Assembly: GCA_963741525.1 (NCBI GenBank)
Contig: CAVUIW010000001.1
Coordinates: 124,001-188,000 of the forward strand
Origin: JANNSX01 sp963741525
GTDB lineage: Bacteria > Pseudomonadota > Alphaproteobacteria > Rhizobiales > Hyphomicrobiaceae
Direction: 5' to 3'
DNA length: 64,000 bases
How positions within the stretch are numbered: position 1 is the first letter of the stretch; each line of letters begins with the position of its first letter. Below the pieces are notes generated by a model, which saw nothing but the letters and a program-made list of their open reading frames with translations, was not told the origin of the DNA and searched no databases. Position numbers and translations under genes: made by a program. Below are positions 51,999-61,535 of the stretch, in pieces.

Positions 51999-52535
51999 AT
52001 GGCGGAACGCCGATCAAGCTACGACTACGAGGATTTGCTCAGCTGCGGGCGCGGCGAGCTGTTCGGGCCAGGCAATGCCCAGCTGCCACTGCCGCCGATG
52101 CTGATGTTCGATCGCATCTCATCGATCGGCGACAGCGATGGCGCGCATGGCAAGGGCCAGATCGTTGCCGAGATGGCCATCCGGCCGGATCTCTGGTTCT
52201 TCGATTGTCACTTCAAAGGCGATCCGGTCATGCCCGGTTGCCTCGGACTCGACGCGCTTTGGCAGCTGACGGGGTTCTACCTCGGGTGGCTCGGCGCGAC
52301 AGGACGCGGCCGCGCGCTCGGCGTGGGCGAGGTGAAGTTCTCGGGTATGGTCGTGCCGACCGTCAAACGGATCGAGTACGTCATCGACATGAAGCGGGTG
52401 ATCTTGCGCAGGCTCAAGCTCGGCATCGGCGACGGAGTCATGAAGGCCGACGGCCAAGTGATCTACGAGGCCAAGGATCTGAAAGTGGGCCTGTTCGAGA
52501 GCGGCACGGTTGCGGGGGCTGCGGAAGGGGCCTAG
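51999..52535 (+). CDS. fabA: 3-hydroxydecanoyl-ACP dehydratase/isomerase
   Basis: 178 residues. Active-site H71 and D85 lie in FFDCHFKGDPVMPGCLGLDALWQL, exactly the FabA pattern. It dehydrates and isomerises C10 intermediates to start unsaturated fatty acids. ATG 51999 (MAERRSSYDYEDLL) is preferred over an upstream start at 51930. First of a fabA-fabB-fabI run; the 58-base gap to fabB implies cotranscription. Confidence 0.95.
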   Translation: MAERRSSYDYEDLLSCGRGELFGPGNAQLPLPPMLMFDRISSIGDSDGAHGKGQIVAEMAIRPDLWFFDCHFKGDPVMPGCLGLDALWQLTGFYLGWLGATGRGRALGVGEVKFSGMVVPTVKRIEYVIDMKRVILRRLKLGIGDGVMKADGQVIYEAKDLKVGLFESGTVAGAAEGA

Positions 52536-52593
52536 CCAGCGCCATTGAGCGCAGGTAGCCCGGCAACGCAGCGGTGAGAAAGGTTCGCGAAAG

Positions 52594-53826
52594 ATGAGAC
52601 GCGTCGTCGTCACGGGAATGGGCATCATTTCCTCGATCGGCAACAACACGCAGGAGGTGACGGCGTCCCTCCGCGAAGCCAAATCCGGCCTGCGCAAAGC
52701 CGACAAGTACGCGGAGCTCGGCTTTCGCTGTCAGGTTCACGGCGCCCCCCAGATCGACTGGGAGGGCATGATCGACCGCAAGATCCGCCGCTTCATGGCG
52801 CCAGGCTCGGCCTGGAACTATCTCGCCATGCAGCAGGCGATTCGCGACTCCGGGCTCGAGGAGAAGGACATCTCCAACGAGCGCACCGGCATCGTCATGG
52901 GTTCGGGTGGTCCGTCCACTTCGGCCATCGTCGCCGCCGCCGACACGACGCGGACCCGTGGACCCAAGAAGGTCGGGCCCTTCGAGGTGCCGAAAGCGAT
53001 GTCCTCGACGGCTTCCGCGACACTGGCGACACCGTTTCACATCCACGGCGTCAACTATTCGATCTCTTCCGCCTGCGCGACATCCAACCACTGCATCGGC
53101 AATTCCGCCGAACTCATCCAATGGGGCAAGCAGGACGTGATGTTTTGCGGAGGCTCGGAGGATCTCGATTGGACAATGTCGGTCCTGTTCAATTCCATGC
53201 AGGCCATGTCGTCCGGTTTCAACGACCGGCCGGAGGTCGCAAGCCGCGCCTATGACAAGGATCGGGACGGCTTCGTCATCGCTGGCGGGGCGGGCGTTCT
53301 GGTGCTCGAGGCGCTCGAGCACGCCAAGGCCCGGGGGGCCAGAATCCATGCCGAGGTGACCGGTTACGGCGCCACCTCCGACGGCCACGACATGGTCGCC
53401 CCGTCCGGCGAGGGCGCCGCACGCTGCATGAAGCAGGCAATGGAAGGTCTTGCCGGCAAGGGAATCCCCGGCAAGATCGACTACATTAACCCTCACGCTA
53501 CCTCGACGCCGGTTGGCGATTTGAAGGAAATCGAGGCCATTCGCAGCGTTTTCGGCAAGGATTGCCCCCCCATTTCGGCCACCAAGTCGCTGACCGGTCA
53601 CTCCCTTGGTGCGGCCGGCGTCCAGGAGGCCATTTACTCTCTCCTCATGATGCACAACGGTTTCATCGCAAAATCGGCCAATATCGACGAACTCGATCCG
53701 GCGTTCGCCGACATGCCAATAGCCCGGGAGCGCCAAGACAATGTTTCCCTCGGCTCGGTCATGTCGAACAGCTTCGGGTTTGGCGGGACCAATGCGACGC
53801 TGGTGCTGTCCCGCTATGATGGCTGA
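52594..53826 (+). CDS. fabB: 3-oxoacyl-ACP synthase I
   Basis: 410-residue condensing enzyme. C161 in SSACATSNHCIGN is the nucleophile; H301 (NPHATSTPVGD), K331 and H336 (TKSLTGHSLGA) complete the site. Its position after fabA identifies it as FabB, which elongates the cis-3-decenoyl intermediate. Length and both ends match. fabI starts about 100 bases later. Confidence 0.95.
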   Translation: MRRVVVTGMGIISSIGNNTQEVTASLREAKSGLRKADKYAELGFRCQVHGAPQIDWEGMIDRKIRRFMAPGSAWNYLAMQQAIRDSGLEEKDISNERTGIVMGSGGPSTSAIVAAADTTRTRGPKKVGPFEVPKAMSSTASATLATPFHIHGVNYSISSACATSNHCIGNSAELIQWGKQDVMFCGGSEDLDWTMSVLFNSMQAMSSGFNDRPEVASRAYDKDRDGFVIAGGAGVLVLEALEHAKARGARIHAEVTGYGATSDGHDMVAPSGEGAARCMKQAMEGLAGKGIPGKIDYINPHATSTPVGDLKEIEAIRSVFGKDCPPISATKSLTGHSLGAAGVQEAIYSLLMMHNGFIAKSANIDELDPAFADMPIARERQDNVSLGSVMSNSFGFGGTNATLVLSRYDG

Positions 53827-53924
53827 GATGAGGTACGAGCGTGGTAGCGTTGAAGAACGAAGCGGCCCAGCGGAGGCGCACACGGCAGGGCTGGGTGCGG
53901 CGTCCGGACGAGAAGGTGATTTAC

Positions 53925-54794
53925 ATGAGTGAACGTGACATCGCGGTGCCTGGACCAATGATGGCCGGCAAGCGCGGCCTCGTCATGGGGGTTGCAAACG
54001 ACCGGTCGATTGCCTGGGGCATTGCCCGGGTGTTGGCGGGCCAGGGCGCCAAGCTCGCCTTTACCTATCAGGGCGAAGCCTTCGGCCGCAGGGCCATCCC
54101 GCTCGCCCAGTCGGTCAACTCCGAGATCATCGTCCCTTGCGATGTCATGGATCTCAACTCGGTCGACAATGTCTTCGAGGAAATCCGGAAGACCTGGGGC
54201 TCGATCGACTTCATCGTCCATGCATTGGCCTTCTCCGATCGCAACGAGCTCAGAGGGCGCTACGCCGATACCTCGCGGGCGAACTTCCAGCAGACGATGG
54301 TCATCTCCTGCTTCTCCTTCACCGAGATTGCCCGCCGCGCCGCGGACCTGATGCCGAATGGCGGTTCTTTGCTGACGCTGACCTACGGCGGCTCGATGCG
54401 CGTGGTGCCGAGCTACAATGTCATGGGTGTCGCCAAGGCGGCGCTCGAGAGCAGCGTCAGGTATCTCGCCTCCGATTTCGGCCCGCAAGGCGTGCGCGTC
54501 AACGCCCTCTCGGCCGGGCCGATGCGCACCCTCGCCGGCGCCGGCATCTCGGATGCCCGGACGATCTTCAACCACCAGAAGGATCATGCGCCGCTGAAGC
54601 GCACGCCGACGCTCGACGAAGTCGGCGGCGCCGCCCTCTACCTGCTCTCGGACCTCTCGGGGGCGGTAACTGGCGAAATCCACTATGTGGACTGCGGCTA
54701 CTCGATCACGGCCATGCCGACGCTCGATTCGCTCAAGGAAGCCGAGGCGGACGCCGAGGCCATGGGCCGCGCGCGGGCCGACGCCGCGGAATAG
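53925..54794 (+). CDS. fabI: Enoyl-ACP reductase (NADH), FabI type
   Basis: 289-residue short-chain reductase. GVANDRSIAWGIARVLAGQG is the FabI-specific cofactor loop. Y154 and Y164-x6-K171 in TYGGSMRVVPSYNVMGVAK are the catalytic residues. Completes the elongation cycle. ATG 53925 with AGAAGGTGA upstream is taken as start, since the longer frame from 53841 has no homology. Third gene of the fab run. Confidence 0.94.
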   Translation: MSERDIAVPGPMMAGKRGLVMGVANDRSIAWGIARVLAGQGAKLAFTYQGEAFGRRAIPLAQSVNSEIIVPCDVMDLNSVDNVFEEIRKTWGSIDFIVHALAFSDRNELRGRYADTSRANFQQTMVISCFSFTEIARRAADLMPNGGSLLTLTYGGSMRVVPSYNVMGVAKAALESSVRYLASDFGPQGVRVNALSAGPMRTLAGAGISDARTIFNHQKDHAPLKRTPTLDEVGGAALYLLSDLSGAVTGEIHYVDCGYSITAMPTLDSLKEAEADAEAMGRARADAAE

Positions 54795-54897
54795 CGGTTG
54801 CCTTGATAAGCCCACACGACTCGGCGAGTGTTGTGCTCGCACATCGTGCTGCGCGGTCCAGCGCCTGATTGAGCTGAGCCGGTCGCGGAGGGCGGAC

Positions 54898-55770
54898 ATG
54901 ATCGGCCTATTTGATTCGGGCCATGGCGGGTTGACAGTGCTGAAGGCGCTGGCCGGGCGCTTCGGCCCCGGCAAATTCATCTATCTTGGCGACCACGGAC
55001 GCGCGCCATACGGCAACCGCCCGTCCGAGGAAGTTGTCGAGCTGACGCGGCAGGGCGTCGAGACGCTATTCGGCCTCGGCTGCCCACTGGTGCTGCTGGC
55101 CTGCAATACGGCCACAGCCGTCGCCGCCCGCCGCCTGCAGCGGGAGTGGCTGCCGGGCTCCCGGTGGGCCGGCACCCACAATGTCATCGGCATCATCGCC
55201 CCGACGGTCGAGGCCGCCACCCAGACGCCCTGGGCCGTGACGGCGCCGCAGTATCCCCAGAAGTACAACACCGACACCATTGCCGTGTTGGCGACGCGCC
55301 GCACGGTCGCTTCGGACGTTTATCCCGAAGAGATCCGCAAGCGCTGCCCCAAGGTTAACGTCGTCCAGCAGGCTTGTCCGGATCTTGCCGGCATGATCGA
55401 GGCCGGGGCAGCGGAAGCCGTGCTCGACGGCGCCATCGCGGGCTACGTCGCTGACCTCATGACGGCCTGCGGCAATGTCCCTCCGCACCGGGCGATCCTA
55501 GGATGCACCCACTACGTGCTCGTCGAGCACCTGTTTCGCAGGCACCTACCGCCGTTCACACGTCTGCTGTCGCAGCCCGAAATCGTCGCCGACAGTCTCG
55601 AAGACTACTTCGTGCGCCATCCGAGCTATCTCGAGGGGCCGGCTAGCGGCACCGAGCCGCAATTGCTCACGACCGGCGAGGCGGCCGAGATTAGTGCCGC
55701 GCTGGCCACCTTCTGGCCCGAGCACCGCGCCTTCGAGCGGCTCGACATCCGGCGGACGGCCACCGGCTGA
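54898..55770 (+). CDS. murI: Glutamate racemase
   Basis: 290 residues. D6 in FDSGHGG (usually DSGxGG), C69 in LACNTATA and C203-H205 in LGCTHY are the two-Cys catalytic set of the Asp/Glu racemase family. It makes D-glutamate for peptidoglycan. ATG 54898 follows GGAGGGC. The gene is about 25 residues longer than E. coli-core forms, with a Gln/Tyr insertion near TAPQYPQKYN. Followed by copy 4 of the repeat. Confidence 0.85.
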   Translation: MIGLFDSGHGGLTVLKALAGRFGPGKFIYLGDHGRAPYGNRPSEEVVELTRQGVETLFGLGCPLVLLACNTATAVAARRLQREWLPGSRWAGTHNVIGIIAPTVEAATQTPWAVTAPQYPQKYNTDTIAVLATRRTVASDVYPEEIRKRCPKVNVVQQACPDLAGMIEAGAAEAVLDGAIAGYVADLMTACGNVPPHRAILGCTHYVLVEHLFRRHLPPFTRLLSQPEIVADSLEDYFVRHPSYLEGPASGTEPQLLTTGEAAEISAALATFWPEHRAFERLDIRRTATG

Positions 55771-55774
55771 TCCA

Positions 55775-55873
55775 GGGTGTTTTCGTTTCTGGTTGAAGCA
55801 CTCCAACACCCTGGTTCATTGGTTTGTCGTGCTTCTTGCCGGAAAACCGCTTCGCACTTTTCCGGAAGCACTC
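55775..55873. repeat. Dispersed ~100-bp intergenic repeat, copy 4
   Basis: GGGTGTTTTCGTTTC, CACCCTGG, CGGAAAACCGC and TTTTCCGGAAGCACT in the order of copies 1-3. Immediately follows the murI stop, so here too it lies at a transcript end. Confidence 0.83.
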
Positions 55874-56084
55874 CAACGTATGTTACGGTAGCGGAACACG
55901 ATTTGACCTTCCCTTCATCCCCGGTTCATCTCAAATCTCCGAGCATGAGCCTGGCTTCGTGAAGCCGTACCAAATCGGCGCCCGTTCGGGAGCGGCGCCC
56001 TTCGCGAGGCAGGATCGGCCGCCCGCCGGATAGTGGCGAGACCCGCGACGGCAGGCGGCACAGAGCTCACGAAGGAGAGACGAC

Positions 56085-56390
56085 ATGCGAAACTTTCTAA
56101 TGGCGTCGCTTTTGCTCGGCGCCATGTTCCTGGGACTGGCACCGGTAACCGCCTCGGCGGCTCCGGTAAGTTCCCTTGTGCCGACGATCAGCGATCAGCT
56201 GACGGTCAACCAGAGCCTCGTCGATGAGGTGAGCCACCGCAAACGCTACTGCCACTGGCATCAGAAGTGCGGATGGAAGCAGGTCTGCCGCTGGAGACAT
56301 GGCCACTATCGCTGTGGTCTCAAGTGGCGCTGCTGGAGCTGGTGCCACAAGCACTACAAGAAGCGCCGGCTCAACTACTACAACTACTGA
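56085..56390 (+). CDS. Small secreted Cys/His/Trp-rich protein (101 aa)
   Basis: Clear signal peptide (MASLLLGAMFLGLAPVTASA, cleavage after ASA). The mature chain has a polar stretch, then a C-terminal 50 residues rich in Cys, His, Trp, Lys and Arg: CHWHQKCGWKQVCRWRHGH and CWSWCHKHYKKRR patterns with several Cys-His pairs. Probably metal-binding or disulfide-bonded in the periplasm. AAGGAG precedes the start by six bases and a terminator follows. No family recognised. Confidence 0.7.
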   Translation: MRNFLMASLLLGAMFLGLAPVTASAAPVSSLVPTISDQLTVNQSLVDEVSHRKRYCHWHQKCGWKQVCRWRHGHYRCGLKWRCWSWCHKHYKKRRLNYYNY

Positions 56391-56413
56391 GACCCAGTAA
56401 AATGAACGCGAGA

Positions 56414-56444
56414 GAGCCTGGACGCGCGAACGTCCGGGCTCTTT
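56414..56444 (+). terminator. Terminator after the Cys/His-rich protein
   Basis: GAGCCTGGACG pairs with CGTCCGGGCTC (one T-G pair) around a CGCGAA loop, followed by TTTCT. Short T-run but strong stem. Confidence 0.7.
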
Positions 56445-56471
56445 CTGCGTTTCAGGGGAAGGCTGAGTTGG

Positions 56472-57581
56472 CTACTCGGCCTTGGCCATCCGGCGGCAAG
56501 ACCTGAACGTGTCGTGCGACTTCCACACCTGCGCAATCGGGTAACCTTCAATCCGATCGAGCAATGCGCGTGTCTTGGCGGCATCGCCGGCAAGACACGA
56601 CACCAGCGCGAAGTTGTTGATGTTCCACTGATCGGGATAGCGCGCCAGCACGTCGTCGATGCCTTTGCTCATCTTCGTCCAGTCGACCATCGAGCGGCGA
56701 AACATGTCCTCGCCGAAGAAGGCGGACATCGCGTACCAGTAGACGCGCGCGTAGAGGCCCAATCCCTCCTCGACCTTTGTCCGCTCCACCGCCATGTTGG
56801 CGAAGGCCTCGACCGCCTTGGCGTCGCCGCGCAGTTTCGGCGCGTGGAAATCCATGGCGGCGAAGTAGAGCTGGTAATAGTCGGGGTGGGCCTGCATCCC
56901 CTCGTCGACCGTGTCGAAGAACTCGGCCGCACTGGTGCCGAGCGCAAAGGCGAGGTTCGACCAGATGACGTAGTAGTGGGGATCGCGTGCTGCGACAATC
57001 TTGTGCTTTTCGAGATAGGCCTTGTTTGCCATCAGCGCCGAGACAAAGGCCGCGTCCTCGATCTCGGAGGTCGAGGCACGCTGTAGGAACACAACCGGCT
57101 TCAATGCTTTGGCGTAGCGCTTCATCACTACGGCACTGGCGATCACCGGCGTGGGGCTTTCCGGGTAGGCCTGTTGCCAGGCGCGCAGCTGATCGGAGAG
57201 CACCTTCCAGCGCGGGTCTTCCTTGCCATTGAGGCGCGCCTTGGCATGGAAGCCGCTGTAGAACACCGTGAGCTTCCAGACCCCGCTTCTGGTTCTCGCT
57301 TCGTTGCTCCGATAGTCCGCGGCCATCGCCTCGAGACCGGCGAAATTCTTCGCGTCGAGCAGCCGGGCGACCTCGCTCCGGATGACGTCCCGCTCCTTCA
57401 ACTCGGCGGCGGTTCCGCTGGCCGGAATCAGCACGACGTGCAGATAACCAGCCACCAGCGCCGCCATCGCCGCAAAGCCCATCACCGACCGGCGCGGCTT
57501 GTTGCGATGCCACCAGCGCCGGAGCTTGGCCTTCGCGCTGATGTCGAGGCACTCGATGTCATTTGCTGCGAGATCGGTCAT
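56472..57581 (-). CDS. Membrane-anchored protein of unknown function (369 aa)
   Basis: A single N-terminal hydrophobic segment follows a basic stretch (RRSVMGFAAMAALVAGYLHVVLIP). Then comes an all-helical soluble domain with TPR-like spacing: VARLLDAKNFAGLEAMAADY and RYAKALKPVVFLQRAST segments, then YYQLYFAAMDFHAPKLRGD. This resembles DUF4034-type proteins; no enzymatic motif seen. ATG 57581 (MTDLAANDIECLDI) or GTG 57602. Stands alone between the peptide gene and pnp. Confidence 0.6.
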   Translation of the reverse strand: MTDLAANDIECLDISAKAKLRRWWHRNKPRRSVMGFAAMAALVAGYLHVVLIPASGTAAELKERDVIRSEVARLLDAKNFAGLEAMAADYRSNEARTRSGVWKLTVFYSGFHAKARLNGKEDPRWKVLSDQLRAWQQAYPESPTPVIASAVVMKRYAKALKPVVFLQRASTSEIEDAAFVSALMANKAYLEKHKIVAARDPHYYVIWSNLAFALGTSAAEFFDTVDEGMQAHPDYYQLYFAAMDFHAPKLRGDAKAVEAFANMAVERTKVEEGLGLYARVYWYAMSAFFGEDMFRRSMVDWTKMSKGIDDVLARYPDQWNINNFALVSCLAGDAAKTRALLDRIEGYPIAQVWKSHDTFRSCRRMAKAE

Positions 57582-57731
57582 GAACGCACCCGGACTGGTC
57601 ACGGCTCACTCTTGAAATTGGTTATTCAAGTATTGAGCCGGTCCGGGGTCTGCGCGCCACGGTAAGAAATTCTTAGGGTAAATGAATGGTTAGCGTCCGT
57701 CCCGATGCGGTACGGATCAGTTCAAACTGAA

Positions 57732-57759
57732 AGGCCGCCCCGGTTTGCCGGAACGGCCT
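57732..57759. terminator. Terminator downstream of pnp
   Basis: AGGCCG (57732) pairs with CGGCCT (57759) and CCGG pairs inside around a four-base loop, with GTTTTCTT on one side. Can end the pnp transcript on the minus strand. Confidence 0.7.
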
Positions 57760-57787
57760 CGTTTTCTTGAGATTGCTCGCCGAGGGA

Positions 57788-59984
57788 TCAGTCGCGAGGC
57801 CGGCGCTCGCGACGGCCACCGCCGCCCTCCCGGCGAGGGCCACCACTGCCACCGCCCGTATCCATCTCGCTCGGATCGAGCTGGACTTCCTGGCCGGTCG
57901 CCTGATCGACCGCCTTCATCGAGAGGCGGACCTTGCCGCGATCATCGAAACCAAGCAGTTTCACCCAGACTTCCTGTCCCTCGCTCACGACCTCGCTGAC
58001 GGTCGCGGGACGTCCCCTAACAAGCTGAGAGATGTGCACGAGGCCGTCCTTGGCGCCGAAGAAGTTCACGAAGGCGCCGAACTCGACCACCTTCACGATC
58101 TTGCCGCGATAGATGACGCCGACCTCGGGCTCGGAAGCGATCTCCTTGATCCGCTTCAGCGCCGCCTCGATGGAGGAGAGCTTGGCGGCGGCGACCTTCA
58201 CCGTGCCGTCGTCCTCGATGTCGATCTTGGCGCCCGTCTCCTCGACGAGGGCGCGGATGACCGAACCGCCCGAGCCGATGACCTCGCGGATCTTATCGGT
58301 CGGGATTTTGATCGTCTCGATGCGCGGGGCATGCTCACCGAGCTCGGAGCGGGCCGAGCCGATGGCCTTCGCCATCTCGCCCAGGATGTGGATGCGCCCA
58401 TCCTTGGCCTGATCCAACGCCACCCGCATGATCTCCTCGGTGATGCCGGTGATCTTGATGTCCATCTGCAGGGAGGTGACACCTTCGTTCGTGCCGGAGA
58501 CCTTGAAGTCCATATCGCCCAGATGATCTTCATCGCCCAGGATGTCGGAGAGCACGGCGAATTCGCTACCCTCCTTGATGAGACCCATGGCGATGCCGGC
58601 GACCGGCGCCTTCAGCGGCACGCCGGCATCCATCAGCGCCAGCGAAGTGCCGCAGACGGTTGCCATCGAGGACGAGCCGTTGCTCTCGGTGATCTCCGAA
58701 ACGACGCGGATCGTGTAGGGGAACTCCTCCGCCTTCGGCAACATCGGCCGGATGGCGCGCCAGGCGAGCTTGCCGTGACCGATCTCGCGGCGGCCAGGCG
58801 AACCCATGCGGCCCACTTCGCCGACCGAGTAGGGCGGGAAGTTGTAGTGGAGCAGGAAGGTCTCCTTGTAGGTGCCTTCCAGCGCGTCGATGTATTGCTC
58901 GTCTTCGCCGGTGCCGAGCGTCGCGACGACGATCGCCTGCGTCTCGCCGCGCGTGAACACGGCCGAGCCGTGGGCCCGCGGCAAAACGTGGACCTCCGAG
59001 AGGATTGGACGAACCGTCTTCAGATCGCGGCCGTCGATGCGACGGCCGGTCTTGAGAATCGAACCGCGAACGATGTCTTTCTCGAGGTCCTTGAAGGTAT
59101 CGGCGATCTTGACCTTCTGCGTGCCGTCATCCACCGCCGGCATCAGCTCGGCCATGACTTGGGCCTTGGCCTCGGCGACCTTGTTCTGGCGAACCTGCTT
59201 TTCGCGGATCGTGTAGGCCTCGCGCAGCGTCGCGCCGGCGATGGTTTCGACCCTCGAACTCGTAGGCCGAGTTGTCGACGGCCTTGATGTCCCACGGTTC
59301 CTTGGCGGCAAGCTCGGCGAGCTTGATGATCGCATCGATCACCGGCTGGAAGCCGCGATGGCCGAGCATGACAGCGGCGAGCATTTGCTCCTCGGAGAGC
59401 TCCTTGGCCTCCGACTCCACCATCAGAACGGCATCCGCCGTGCCGGCGACGACGAGGTCGAGACGGCTCTCCTTCATCTCGTCGATCATCGGATTGAGCA
59501 CCGGCTCGCCGTTGATGAAGCCGACGCGGGCACCGCCGATCGGACCCAGGAAAGGCAGGCCCGAGAGCGTCAGGGCGGCCGAGACCGCGACCAAGGCCAC
59601 GATGTCGGGATCGTTCTCGAGGTCATGCGACATGACAGTCGCGACAACCTGGGTTTCGTTCTTGAAGCCGTGCGCGAACAGCGGCCGGATCGGGCGATCG
59701 ATGAGACGGCAGGTGAGCGTCTCCTTCTCGGTCGGACGGCCCTCGCGCTTGAAGTAGCCGCCCGGGATCTTGCCGGCGGCGTAGGTGCGCTCTTGGTAAT
59801 TGACAGTGAGCGGGAAGAAATCGATGCCGGGCTTCACGCTGCGCGCGGCGACGACGGTCGCCAGCACCGTGGTCTCGCCGTACTGCGCCATGACGGCGGC
59901 GTCGGCCTGGCGGGCAATACGCCCAGTTTCGAGCCTCAGCGGCCTACCGGCCCACTCGATCTCGATGACATGTTTATCGAACAT
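57788..59984 (-). CDS. pnp: Polynucleotide phosphorylase, frameshift near residue 245
   Basis: Full-length PNPase in two frames. The first RNase PH domain runs from ATG 59984 (MFDKHVIEIEWAGRPL) to YEFEG at about 59255. The second frame continues with VETIAGATLREAYTIREKQV and then the second RNase PH domain (YSVGEVGRMGSPGRREIGHG), KH domain (VIGSGGSVIRALVEETGAKI) and S1 domain (GVIYRGKIVKVVEFGAFV). A one-base gain near 59250-59254 explains the break. PNPase degrades RNA 3' to 5' and is part of the degradosome. A real loss is unlikely; probably an assembly error. Confidence 0.93.
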
Positions 59985-60074
59985 TGGTTTTCCTAGTCTT
60001 CGGAACGCCCAGGAGCGGATTCTCCTTCAGGGCACGTAACGCGGACCCGACCTCGGGCACGCGGGGACCGCGCT

Positions 60075-60132
60075 TAGGTTTGTCATGCTTCTCACCGGAA
60101 AACCGCTTCGCACTTTTCCGGAAGCATTCCAG
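60075..60132. repeat. Truncated copy of the ~100-bp repeat (copy 5)
   Basis: Only the second arm (CGGAAAACCGC...TTTTCCGGAAGCATT) and the GTCATGCTTCT lead-in remain. Lies between pnp and rpsO. Confidence 0.7.
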
Positions 60133-60138
60133 GCGCGG

Positions 60139-60160
60139 CCATAGGCAAACGGCCCCGCAT
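60139..60160 (-). terminator. Hairpin downstream of rpsO
   Basis: ACGGCCCC (60139-60146) and GGGGCCGT (60153-60160) form a perfect stem followed on the minus strand by TTTG. May partly stop transcription between rpsO and pnp, as at the known rpsO-pnp junction. Confidence 0.65.
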
Positions 60161-60187
60161 CGGGGGCCGTCGGTAGTGTCTGTGGCT

Positions 60188-60457
60188 TTAACGGCGGATG
60201 CCGAGGCGCTCGATGATGGACTGATAGCGGGCCTCGTCGCGCGACTTCACATAGTCGAGCAGACGGCGCCGCTGGCTCACCATCTTGAGCAGGCCGCGAC
60301 GGGAGTGGTTGTCTTTGACGTGCGACTTGAAGTGCTCGGTCAGATTGGTGATCCGCTCGGTGATAACGGCGATCTGAACCTCGGGAGAGCCGGTGTCGCC
60401 CTCTTTGGTCGCATAGGTCTTGATGATCTCGGATTTGCGTTCGGCCGTGACCGACAT
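60188..60457 (-). CDS. rpsO: 30S ribosomal protein S15
   Basis: 89 residues, full length. GDTGSPEVQIAVITERI and HSRRGLLKMVSQRRRLLDYV are the 16S rRNA-binding signature. Sits between truB and pnp, the standard order. Starts with MSVTAERKSEI. Confidence 0.96.
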   Translation of the reverse strand: MSVTAERKSEIIKTYATKEGDTGSPEVQIAVITERITNLTEHFKSHVKDNHSRRGLLKMVSQRRRLLDYVKSRDEARYQSIIERLGIRR

Positions 60458-60614
60458 CGGGTGGTCCTTCCTGGTTTATCGGATTGAAAACGAGCCTAAC
60501 CCTGGGGCGACGCTCGTGAGGCTTCGAGCGGCCGGGATGTCGTCCAGCGGGCCGAAGCGCGGCGCACCATACACGAAAGTCCGGGGATTGCGAGGGGAAT
60601 GTCCTGATAGGATG

Positions 60615-61535
60615 TCAGCCGAGCATAAACACCCGTTTCGGCACGAGTTGCCCCTGTTCTGCGGACACCAAAGCGACAGGATCGCCCATGCAGGTGACAA
60701 AGGCCAAGCCCTCGAAGATCGGGGCGTCGCGGCCCCGCAGCAACACACTGTTGCCACGACGCAACCGCATGGCGTCGTCCCGGGAGACGGGGAGGCCGAG
60801 CATGTCGGTCAGCGCGGACTCGATCGGCGCGAGCAGCTCTCTGAGCTGGGAGTCGCGATCGGACGACTCGGCGGCCGCCGCGATCTCATCCAGCGTTACC
60901 GAATTTTCCTCCGCGAAGGGGCCAACACGAATGCGGCGAAGCTGGGTGACGTGACCGTAAGTGCCGAGCAGCCGCCCGATGTCGCGCGCGAGTGAACGGA
61001 CATAGGTGCCTTTGCCGCAATCGGCCTCCAGCTGGGTTTCCTCGCCTCGCGTCGCGGCAATCTCAAGCCGGTCGATGACGACGGGCCGTGCCTCGAGCTC
61101 GACTTCGACACCCTCGCGGGCGAGGTCATAAGCGCGTTCGCCGTCGATCTTGATGGCCGAGTAACGCGGCGGGGTCTGCATGATCTCGCCGGTAAAGCGC
61201 GGCAGAACCTCGACGAGCTCTTCGGGCGAGGGAATGCGCCCGCCGCTCGACGTCGCCTGACCCTCGCTGTCGTCGGTGTCCGTCTCGATGCCCCAGCGTA
61301 CCGTGAAGCGATAGCTCTTCGCGCCATCGACGATGTAGGGCACGGTCTTCGTCGCCTCGCCGAGCGCGATCGGCAGAATGCCGGTGGCCAGCGGATCGAG
61401 CGTGCCGGCGTGGCCGGCCTTCTGCGCATTGTAGAGCCGCTTGATGGCGCCGACGGCCGCTGTCGAGGTCATGCCTTGAGGCTTGTCGAGCACCACCCAG
61501 CCATGCACCGGATTGCCGCGCTTCTTGCGGGACAT
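60615..61535 (-). CDS. truB: tRNA pseudouridine-55 synthase
   Basis: 306 residues. GHAGTLDPLATGILPIALGEATK contains catalytic D47. GWVVLDKPQGMTST and PPRYSAIKIDGERAYDLAREG are further TruB motifs. Modifies U55 in tRNA T-loops. The gene is followed by rpsO and preceded by rbfA. Confidence 0.94.
   Translation of the reverse strand: MSRKKRGNPVHGWVVLDKPQGMTSTAAVGAIKRLYNAQKAGHAGTLDPLATGILPIALGEATKTVPYIVDGAKSYRFTVRWGIETDTDDSEGQATSSGGRIPSPEELVEVLPRFTGEIMQTPPRYSAIKIDGERAYDLAREGVEVELEARPVVIDRLEIAATRGEETQLEADCGKGTYVRSLARDIGRLLGTYGHVTQLRRIRVGPFAEENSVTLDEIAAAAESSDRDSQLRELLAPIESALTDMLGLPVSRDDAMRLRRGNSVLLRGRDAPIFEGLAFVTCMGDPVALVSAEQGQLVPKRVFMLG

Noticed and set aside
57767..59287. A 506-codon plus-strand frame over pnp
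   Set aside because: Antisense shadow of conserved PNPase.
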